Origin: Anaerolineaceae bacterium
GTDB taxonomy: Bacteria; Chloroflexota; Anaerolineae; Anaerolineales; Anaerolineaceae
DNA: 6,472 nucleotides
NCBI GenBank assembly: GCA_003158355.1
Contig: PMIV01000175.1
Span: 1 to 6,472 of the forward strand
Direction: 5' to 3'
A model generated the notes under the pieces. That model was not told the origin of the DNA and made no database searches. It was given only the letters and a program-made list of their open reading frames with translations. The position numbers and the translations under genes were made by a program. Below, piece after piece: positions 1 to 5,685 of this stretch (within the stretch, counting starts at the first letter, position 1; each line of letters begins with the position of its first letter).

Positions 1-732
1 GGCGGCGTAAAAAGCGCTTCCATTGGCGTTTGTGGGCGCAAAACGATCAATGCCAACTATGCCCTTCTTTTAGAAAAAGGTTCAATCGTTGGAAATTTTG
101 ATTCAAATCCGTTGCGTCAGGACATTGAAGAGATAGGCCGCTTGATCCAGGTAAATCTGGCCCTGAACGTTGTGATGAATGTGGAAAAACAAATCCTCAA
201 GTGTTTTTGGGGAGACCCTCAACAGGTGATGCAGGAAGGAATTCAGGCATCGCGCAGTGTTTCGATGCAAAAAATACCTCACCGGGTGGATATGGTCATT
301 GCGTCTGCCGGCGGGTATCCAAAGGATATTAATTTGTATCAGGCCCAGAAAGCGATGACTCATGCTTCGCTGGTTTTACGCCCGGGCGGTATCATTCTTT
401 TGGCCGCGGCTTGTGAAGAAGGCATCGGCAGCCAGACATATGAGAAATTTATGGAAAATGTCCACTCAATTGACGAGACCATGACCAAATTTACTAAAGA
501 GGGTTTCTCTGTGGGGCCGCATAAAGCGGTGCAAATTGCCCGAATAAGCCAAGATCACCCCATCCTACTTGTTTCTGAAATACCACCCGAAAAGGTCACA
601 TCGCTCCTTCTTAAACCGGTTAATTCAATTGAATCCGGCCTTGCCCTGGCTCGATCCGTGGATAATAACATTCACTCAATTGCCGTGTTACCGTTTGCGG
701 TTTCTACTATTCCAATAGTTCAGGACAAATAA
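1..732 (+). CDS. LarA-family (nickel-dependent lactate racemase-like) protein, C-terminal part, 5' truncated by window edge
   Basis: The reading frame is open from base 1, so the gene starts outside the window; 243 residues are visible. The family (DUF2088/LarA) is about 420 residues long, so roughly 180 are missing. Known LarA interconverts D- and L-lactate with a pincer nickel cofactor tethered to a lysine; homologues racemise or epimerise other 2-hydroxyacids. Visible signatures are GGVK at fragment residues 1-4 (cofactor-lysine region, K4), GNFDSNP and LALNVVMN (about 32-60), and the hallmark GGYPKDINLYQAQK (104-117), whose Q114 and K117 match the active-site Gln/Lys pair of Lactobacillus LarA (Q295, K298). 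Oddly, the position I align with the nickel-binding histidine (H200) is Tyr20, and the usual PG after the cofactor lysine is IG. Family assignment is firm; lactate as substrate is not supported. No cofactor genes (larB, larC, larE) are in view. The start codon cannot be seen; the TTG at 112 is an internal leucine. Confidence 0.9.
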   Translation, partial: GGVKSASIGVCGRKTINANYALLLEKGSIVGNFDSNPLRQDIEEIGRLIQVNLALNVVMNVEKQILKCFWGDPQQVMQEGIQASRSVSMQKIPHRVDMVIASAGGYPKDINLYQAQKAMTHASLVLRPGGIILLAAACEEGIGSQTYEKFMENVHSIDETMTKFTKEGFSVGPHKAVQIARISQDHPILLVSEIPPEKVTSLLLKPVNSIESGLALARSVDNNIHSIAVLPFAVSTIPIVQDK

Positions 733-735
733 GCG

Positions 736-1482
736 ATGCCTACTTATAATATCTTTCAACATGCTGATTTAGATGGTTCCTCCTTTTTCTGGAAAGGCGG
801 TTCCACCGGAATTCTTCTTTTTCACGGCTTCACAGCTACAACCGTCGAAGTTCGCCCTATGGCTAAGTTCTTACATGATTTTGGATTCACGGTATCAGGT
901 CCCCTGTTGCCAGGTCACGGAAAAACGCCAGAGGAGATGAACCGGGTAAGTTGGAAAGATTGGTTCAATTGTGCAGATAATGCTTACCATGATCTACAAA
1001 AAGAGTGCGACAGAGTATTTGTTCTCGGCGAGTCAATGGGAGCATTGATTTCGATACTGCTCACGGTAGCACACCCAGAAATCGCCGGTGCCATGTTATT
1101 TGCTCCAGCATTGAAAGTCCCCGGCCTGGGAGCATCTGAATTTGTCTGGCCGCTTAAATCCTACATTGTTAAGAAACATATTGATGAAACAATGGAATGG
1201 CAAGGTTTTAATGTTGTTCCTTTACATGCCGCGGCTCAATTGCTTATATTGCAACGTCAGGTGAAACGCTCCATGCACAAAATTAATGTGCCCACGGTCA
1301 TTTTCCAGGGTAAATTGGACCGCTCGATCGACCAAATCAGTTCTATTCTGGTTCTAGAAGGAATCAGTTCTACCGATAAGGAATTGGTTTTCATGGAAGA
1401 ATCGACTCACTGCGTTCTGATAGATCGTCAACTTCCGGATGCAGAAATGGCTTGTCTGGAATTTATCCGTAAACATCAGTGA
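736..1482 (+). CDS. Alpha/beta-hydrolase, Est30-like carboxylesterase / monoacylglycerol lipase type
   Basis: A 248-residue cytoplasmic-looking hydrolase (no signal peptide) predicted to cleave short- to medium-chain carboxylic esters or acylglycerols. In order: a beta strand leading to the oxyanion motif HGFTAT (30-35), LLPGHG (57-62), the nucleophile elbow GESMG with Ser100, Asp195 in GKLDRSID, and His225 in STHCVLID. The spacing of this triad closely matches the Est30 family from Geobacillus (Ser94, Asp193, His223 as I recall it). Length is normal for the family, so the gene looks intact. It starts three bases after the LarA-like stop, with a weak AGGA at 722-725 ten bases before the ATG, so the two genes are probably co-transcribed. 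The substrate cannot be named. A hydrolase releasing a hydroxyacid from an ester for the upstream racemase-like enzyme is possible, but this is only inference from position. Confidence 0.9.
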   Translation: MPTYNIFQHADLDGSSFFWKGGSTGILLFHGFTATTVEVRPMAKFLHDFGFTVSGPLLPGHGKTPEEMNRVSWKDWFNCADNAYHDLQKECDRVFVLGESMGALISILLTVAHPEIAGAMLFAPALKVPGLGASEFVWPLKSYIVKKHIDETMEWQGFNVVPLHAAAQLLILQRQVKRSMHKINVPTVIFQGKLDRSIDQISSILVLEGISSTDKELVFMEESTHCVLIDRQLPDAEMACLEFIRKHQ

Positions 1483-1517
1483 TTTTTACTTTCGTCGCCT
1501 TTCGATATGATTGGGGT

Positions 1518-1523
1518 TATAAT
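1518..1523 (+). promoter_or_regulatory. Candidate -10 box (TATAAT) upstream of the asp23-like/nusB pair
   Basis: A perfect TATAAT lies in the only sizeable gap (77 bases) between the esterase and the Asp23-like gene, 36 bases before the next ATG. Transcription would begin near 1530 and leave a leader of about 30 bases. No good -35 hexamer is visible at 16-18 bases upstream (around 1494-1500 the sequence is TCGCCT-like), and there is no TGn extension. The region is AT-rich, so a chance match is possible. Confidence 0.4.
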
Positions 1524-1546
1524 TAAAAAGATATTTAGTCAGAATT

Positions 1547-1550
1547 GGAG
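1547..1550 (+). promoter_or_regulatory. Ribosome binding site of the Asp23-like gene
   Basis: GGAG, within TTGGAGTG, sits nine bases before the ATG at 1560. This supports that ATG as the start; the resulting protein begins at the usual distance before the Asp23 domain. Confidence 0.6.
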
Positions 1551-1559
1551 TGACTGATC

Positions 1560-1907
1560 ATGGAGAAAAAAGAAAAACCGATTGGCAAAACAACCATTGC
1601 ACCCGAAGTATTGGTTTCGATTGCACAACTGGCAGCATTAAGTGTTGAAGGCGTCAGCCACCTCACCCCAGTTCCGCGGGACGTAAATACTCTGTTTAAA
1701 AAAGGAATGACCGAAGGAGTAGACGTCTCGGTTGAAGATAATTTTGTCTATGTTGATTTGTATGTTGTCTTGAAACGTGATTTCAATGTACGTGAAGTCA
1801 GCCATAACATCCAAAATCAAGTATCAAGATCTATTTCCGAAATGGTGGGTATGGAAGTAGGTAGAGTAAATATTCATGTTGAAGATATCGCATTTGCAGA
1901 AAAGTAG
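1560..1907 (+). CDS. Asp23/Gls24 family protein (YqhY-like, DUF322)
   Basis: A 115-residue soluble protein of the Asp23/Gls24 family. Visible hallmarks are the N-terminal GKTTIAPEVLVSIAQLAAL (about 9-27), the VEGVSHL turn (29-35), a VDVSVED...VYVDLYVVLKRDFNVREV core (54-80), an amphipathic helix through NIQNQVSRSISEMVGMEV (83-100), and the closing VNIHVEDIAF (103-112). The family is linked to envelope or alkaline stress, and the Bacillus member YqhY, encoded beside accBC and nusB, is connected to fatty-acid synthesis control; whether that applies here is unknown. It has no membrane segment. The gene is nine bases before nusB, the same order as in Firmicutes, and both probably share the promoter candidate at 1518. 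Length and domain are complete. Confidence 0.92.
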   Translation: MEKKEKPIGKTTIAPEVLVSIAQLAALSVEGVSHLTPVPRDVNTLFKKGMTEGVDVSVEDNFVYVDLYVVLKRDFNVREVSHNIQNQVSRSISEMVGMEVGRVNIHVEDIAFAEK

Positions 1908-1916
1908 AAGAGCAGG

Positions 1917-2357
1917 ATGAAATCTCGTACCAAGGCACGTGGAATCGCCTTGCAAGTTCTTTACGAATATGATTTGACAGGCCACCCTATTGGTGAAATA
2001 TTTGAATCACGTTTCTCTGAAGAAGCAATAGATGAGAAGATTCAAGATTTTTCACGAGCAATTATATTAGGGGTGCTTCCAATTGTTACCCAATTGGATA
2101 ATATTGTTGCGGAACACGCTCCTGAGTGGCCAATGGACCAGGTAGCGGTAATTGATAGAAATATATTGCGAATTGCATTGTGGGAGTTTGCGGTTTCCGA
2201 GGTAACTCCAATAAAAGTAGCAATTAATGAAGCAATCGAGTTGGCCAAGACTTATGGTTCGGATAGTTCATCTAGATTCGTCAACGGGGTTTTAGGAAGT
2301 TTGGTAGATCACCAATCTGAGATACATCAAAAATTTCTAAATATAACTAACATCTAA
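1917..2357 (+). CDS. nusB: Transcription antitermination factor NusB
   Basis: A 146-residue all-helical RNA-binding protein that, with NusE (ribosomal protein S10), binds boxA RNA and supports antitermination of rRNA operons. The sequence shows the family pattern from end to end: basic N-terminus with RTKARGIALQVLYEYD (4-19), the W-P/M-D segment EWPMDQVAVIDRNILRIALWE (70-90), VAINEAIELAKTYG (101-114), and SSRFVNGVLGSL (118-129). Length is typical. The ATG at 1917 follows the upstream stop by nine bases, with a purine-rich AGAAGAG at 1906-1912 as probable ribosome binding site overlapping that stop, so translation is likely coupled to the Asp23-like gene. The base composition of this gene pair is visibly more AT-rich than that of the following lipoprotein gene. 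Confidence 0.95.
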   Translation: MKSRTKARGIALQVLYEYDLTGHPIGEIFESRFSEEAIDEKIQDFSRAIILGVLPIVTQLDNIVAEHAPEWPMDQVAVIDRNILRIALWEFAVSEVTPIKVAINEAIELAKTYGSDSSSRFVNGVLGSLVDHQSEIHQKFLNITNI

Positions 2358-2381
2358 CTTTTTTCGTCTGCTGGTTAAAAT

Positions 2382-4817
2382 ATGAATCGTAAATTTGCTA
2401 CTGCACGGCAAAACTTTTTTAAAATCTTTTTTATAGCGATTTTTGTTTTAAGTTCAATCGCTTCGTGCAACCCGCTGACCTTGCTTCCGCAGGTCAAACA
2501 AACAACTGCCAATTTACCGCAGGCTGAAGTAGTTTTTCAAGTCTTGCTTCCGGCTGCTTTACCCGATAATACCACCTTGGCAATAGAGCTTCTGGATGAT
2601 GTAACCGGGTTGTCCTTCAATCCTCAGCGGTTTGAAATGGTTAAACAAGACGATCGCACTTATTATATTAAGATTCCCCTGGCTATTGGCTCAGTGGTCA
2701 AATATCGCTACACTCGCCAATCAGAAGTCAGCACAGAAGAATATTCGCCTCAAGGGAGCCAGGTAAGGTTCCGTTTGGCAGATATCACTGGCCCCGCCAT
2801 CATTCAAGATAATATTGCCGGCTGGATCGATCAACCCTATACAAGTTCCATTGGCCGTGTCCGCGGTCAATTCATTGACAAAGACAGCAAATCTCCAATC
2901 CCCAATCTTTTGGTGACTGCCGAAGGAATTCAAACCACTACATCCTCTGACGGGTCCTTTATTCTCGAAGGTCTCACTCCGGGAACGCATCAACTGGTCG
3001 CTTACAGCATGGATGGGCAGTATAAGTCATTTTCTCAAGGAGTGGCCATCGCCGAAGAAGCCACTACCCCTGTTTTTGTTTATCTCGAAAAGCGCGCCCA
3101 GGTTACCCTTACTTTTAATGTCTCTCTTCCAGATGATTCCTCCATTCAATTGCCTCTGCGAATTGCCAGCAATGACCAAGCCCTGGGCAATGTTTATGCC
3201 GACCTTTTTTCAGGATCCACTACTATTGCCTCCAATTTACCGACTTTAACCAAAATAGCGACAGGAAAATATCAAATTCAGATAAAACTCCCTGTTGGCT
3301 ATGATTTCCATTACAAATATACACTTGGCGACGGCTTTTGGAATGGAGAATTGGATCAGGCAGGAGCATTTTACACCCGCGAATTGATCGTCCCAGCCAA
3401 AGACACAACCATAAATGACACTGCCACAACCTTTCAATCACCCTCAATGGGCGCAGTTTCATTTCTGGTGACCACAGCAACCGCAACTCCCGCAGACGAG
3501 ATCGTGTCCATTCAATTCAACCCATTTGGATGGTTCGAATCCCTGCCCATGACAAAGATCGGCGATAACCAATGGTTATTTACCCTGTATTCACCGCTCT
3601 CTTTGTTTGGAGAGATCGAGTATCGCTTCTGCAGGAATGATGATTGCGATCTGACTCAATCCGTCGCCCAAAGCGAACAAAAATTCACGCCAACACAAAA
3701 CCCGCAAACTCTGGCTCAGACTATCTCTCAGTGGACAAATTATTCTGCAGCTACCTCACCTACGGTAATTGTTACCGACGGTGGATCGCTCTCCCCTCGA
3801 CCTGATTTTTCTGCAGGTATTGAAATTTCCGCAAAATATTCGCCGATATTGACTGCATATCTTGCCAATGGGTTATCAAAAATCGCCACAATTGGCTCGA
3901 ATTATGTTGTATTTTCTCCCACTTGGACAGCTACACGCAATTCGCTGCCCTATCTTGAAGGCCTGCCTGGATCCGATATTTCCTGGTCTGATATGCAAAC
4001 ATCCATTATCCGTGCAGGCCAAAATAACCTGAATGTCGCTCTCTTCCCCCGCGTGAATTTCCCCAACGGTGCGGCTGCGTATTGGGCAACTGCCAAAAGA
4101 GACGACGGCTGGTGGACGAGTTGGTACGACCGTTATCACCGCTATATGATGCAAGTGGCTGATTGGGCGGCGCTGACAGGCGTAAAGACTATTATTATCG
4201 GTGATCCCATGCTGAATCCTTCCATGTCTAGCGGCATTCTTGCTGATGGAAGTTCTGCCAATGCTCCCGCTGATGCTGATTCACAGTGGCGTCAATTGGT
4301 TCAAGATATTCGCGCTCGTTTTTCAGGAACCATACTGGGAGCAGTTGCCTCTCCCAGTACCACCGCAGTACCCGCCTGGCTGGATTCAGTGGACGGCATT
4401 TACGTGCTTTATTCGCCTCCCCTGGCCCAGGTCAGCAATGCCACGGTGCAAGACCTTGAAGCGATCATCCAACAGAATTTGGAGCAGTCACTTTATCCAG
4501 AGCTCTCCAAGTTCAACAAACCCGTCTGGCTTGCGATGAATTATCCGTCCTCGAATAACGCCTTTGTCGGCTGCACAGATACCCTGGGAAGCTGCCTGGA
4601 TGATTGGGGAAACGGCCAGGTGGATCTGGATACCCAGTCCCACATTTACAATGCCGCCATTATCACTGCTGCTAGGGAAAGTTGGATCAGCGGTTTTGTA
4701 GCGCGCAACAATGAGCCAATCGCTGCCATCCAGGATGCGTCGCCATCCATACTATCGAAGCCTGCCAATGACGTGCTCTGGTTCTGGTATCATTTTATTT
4801 TGAATAAACCTTCATAG
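2382..4817 (+). CDS. Secreted multidomain lipoprotein: three starch-binding-like beta-sandwiches, carboxypeptidase-regulatory-like domain, and C-terminal glycoside-hydrolase-like TIM barrel
   Basis: This 811-residue protein begins with a basic N-region, a hydrophobic stretch (12-27) and the lipobox IAS-Cys29, so it should be lipidated and exported. Residues about 48-152, 240-350 and 357-455 look like diverged copies of one beta-sandwich: each opens with a V-x-F-x-V/F-N-V strand and contains a pattern like Y-x-I-x-I-x-L-P-x-G followed by V/F-x-Y-K/R-Y/F (for example KYRYTRQ, HYKYTLGDG, EYRFCRND). This resembles CBM20/starch-binding folds. Between copies one and two lies a carboxypeptidase-regulatory-like domain (157-236: VRGQFIDKDSKSPIPNLLV, then DGSFILEGLTPGTHQL). 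The C-terminal part (478-811) resembles GH113/GTA-type TIM barrels: YSPILTAYLANGLSKIATIG, WWTSWYDRYHRYMMQVADWA, and a closing D-A-S-P-S-I-L-S-K-P-A motif. The expected catalytic glutamates are not apparent: IIIGDP (604-609) and KPVWLAMNY (713-721) occupy their usual places. The start is unambiguous because it precedes the signal peptide, though no clear Shine-Dalgarno is seen. It lies 24 bases after nusB. Carbohydrate binding is likely; hydrolysis is uncertain. Confidence 0.85.
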   Translation: MNRKFATARQNFFKIFFIAIFVLSSIASCNPLTLLPQVKQTTANLPQAEVVFQVLLPAALPDNTTLAIELLDDVTGLSFNPQRFEMVKQDDRTYYIKIPLAIGSVVKYRYTRQSEVSTEEYSPQGSQVRFRLADITGPAIIQDNIAGWIDQPYTSSIGRVRGQFIDKDSKSPIPNLLVTAEGIQTTTSSDGSFILEGLTPGTHQLVAYSMDGQYKSFSQGVAIAEEATTPVFVYLEKRAQVTLTFNVSLPDDSSIQLPLRIASNDQALGNVYADLFSGSTTIASNLPTLTKIATGKYQIQIKLPVGYDFHYKYTLGDGFWNGELDQAGAFYTRELIVPAKDTTINDTATTFQSPSMGAVSFLVTTATATPADEIVSIQFNPFGWFESLPMTKIGDNQWLFTLYSPLSLFGEIEYRFCRNDDCDLTQSVAQSEQKFTPTQNPQTLAQTISQWTNYSAATSPTVIVTDGGSLSPRPDFSAGIEISAKYSPILTAYLANGLSKIATIGSNYVVFSPTWTATRNSLPYLEGLPGSDISWSDMQTSIIRAGQNNLNVALFPRVNFPNGAAAYWATAKRDDGWWTSWYDRYHRYMMQVADWAALTGVKTIIIGDPMLNPSMSSGILADGSSANAPADADSQWRQLVQDIRARFSGTILGAVASPSTTAVPAWLDSVDGIYVLYSPPLAQVSNATVQDLEAIIQQNLEQSLYPELSKFNKPVWLAMNYPSSNNAFVGCTDTLGSCLDDWGNGQVDLDTQSHIYNAAIITAARESWISGFVARNNEPIAAIQDASPSILSKPANDVLWFWYHFILNKPS

Positions 4818-4857
4818 TAATTACGAAATACAATCTCTACTAACTTTTATTTACTAC

Positions 4858-4887
4858 ATAATACTCGCCCAAAAAAGCAAGTATTAT
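4858..4887 (+). terminator. Hairpin in the convergent intergenic region, probable terminator
   Basis: ATAATACT at 4858-4865 is the exact inverse complement of AGTATTAT at 4880-4887; a GC/GC inner pair after one mismatch may extend the stem around an A-rich loop. On the + strand it is followed by TTTTG, a short U-tract, 40 bases after the lipoprotein stop. On the - strand it lies about 60 bases beyond the prepilin peptidase stop, but lacks a following T-run. It could therefore serve mainly the lipoprotein transcript. The stem is AT-rich and moderate in strength. The rest of 4818-4947 holds no gene that I can support. Confidence 0.55.
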
Positions 4888-4947
4888 TTTGTATGGAGTA
4901 TCCTGTTTTTTATGAAAAAAATCCCTATTGCTTATTCTGCAAATTAA

Positions 4948-5685
4948 TTACGGCAAATAAAACATAGTAATCGCTGCCAGGATCAAAAACGGCACATAGG
5001 GAATGGCAGAGAATGGATTGTATTTTTTTGTGATGATCTTAACCAAGATAAACCAAAGGGAAAACACTCCCCCGAGGAGTATGGCAATAATGATCATCCC
5101 GGCAATATGCGGCCAACCCATGATGAGCCCAAGATAACCACACACGATCACATCCCCCAACCCGAGAGCTACCTCGCTCATTTTCTGATTGCGAATCGTT
5201 CCGATCACTCTGTTAAAAAAGATGCCACCAAAATAGATCACACCCATAATACCCGCACCCCCGATACCCCCCAGGATCATTTCAAGTGGTCGATGAATGA
5301 TCAGCCCATAAATAATGCCAAGTACAAACCCGACAATGTCGGTCTCGATCAGGACCGCCCTGTGCTCAATATCGATGATCATTACCAACGCCAAAAAGGC
5401 CAGCAGAGGTAAACTTGCCCAATAGCCCAACGGCTTTAGAGGAAACAGAGCCAAAAGAACACTACCCGCCATTCCCGCAATTAATACGATCCAGTAGCGT
5501 TTTGAAGGATTGGTTTTGCATTCCGGGCAGCGAAATGAGATCAGATACTCTCTTAGGGTGAAAGCGTGGCCGCAATTGTGGCAAACCGGCCGGCTAAATT
5601 TACGCGTCCGCGGCAGCACATCCGCCAGGTAATTGAGTAAAACAGCGATCAACGCGCCTATTACAACACACAAAATAATGCTCAT
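4948..5685 (-). CDS. Prepilin peptidase, A24 family (type IV prepilin leader peptidase / N-methyltransferase type)
   Basis: A 245-residue polytopic membrane aspartyl protease that should cleave leader peptides of type IV pilin-like or type II secretion pseudopilin precursors at the inner face of the membrane and, in the bifunctional form, methylate the new N-terminus. Features: an N-terminal membrane helix (about 4-22), NYLADVLPR (18-26) typical of the methyltransferase part, a four-cysteine zinc motif (C35, C38, C53, C56), several further hydrophobic segments, catalytic Asp105 in MIIDIEH and Asp178 in GLGD, and the C-terminal PYVPFLILA. Departures from the commonest form are LIETD in place of IPD after the first Asp and GLGDVI in place of GxGDxK. 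The ATG overlaps the stop of the kinase gene (ATGA) and has a strong GGAGG five bases upstream, fixing the start. No pilin or secretion genes are in view. Confidence 0.93.
   Translation of the reverse strand: MSIILCVVIGALIAVLLNYLADVLPRTRKFSRPVCHNCGHAFTLREYLISFRCPECKTNPSKRYWIVLIAGMAGSVLLALFPLKPLGYWASLPLLAFLALVMIIDIEHRAVLIETDIVGFVLGIIYGLIIHRPLEMILGGIGGAGIMGVIYFGGIFFNRVIGTIRNQKMSEVALGLGDVIVCGYLGLIMGWPHIAGMIIIAILLGGVFSLWFILVKIITKKYNPFSAIPYVPFLILAAITMFYLP

Noticed and set aside
2359..2364. T6 run just after nusB as a terminator
   Set aside because: No stem immediately precedes it; the nearest small inverted repeat (TTGGT...ACCAA, about 2301-2315) is more than 40 bases away inside nusB.
2376..2381. 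TAAAAT next to the lipoprotein ATG as a -10 promoter box
   Set aside because: Transcription would start inside the coding sequence, after the signal-peptide start codon, which is the only usable start.
4240..4539. 99-codon + strand ORF within the lipoprotein gene
   Set aside because: It is an out-of-frame shadow of a gene whose own frame is supported by domains on both sides; its protein is rich in Pro and Trp and unlike any family.
4912..4947. Short ORF beginning MKKIPIAYSAN in the convergent gap
   Set aside because: It codes for only 11 residues, lies in AT-rich sequence next to a terminator-like hairpin, and has a poorly spaced ribosome binding site.
5107..5412. 101-codon + strand ORF antisense to the prepilin peptidase
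   Set aside because: It runs opposite a clearly recognised membrane protease and gives a His/Asp-rich low-quality sequence without a domain.
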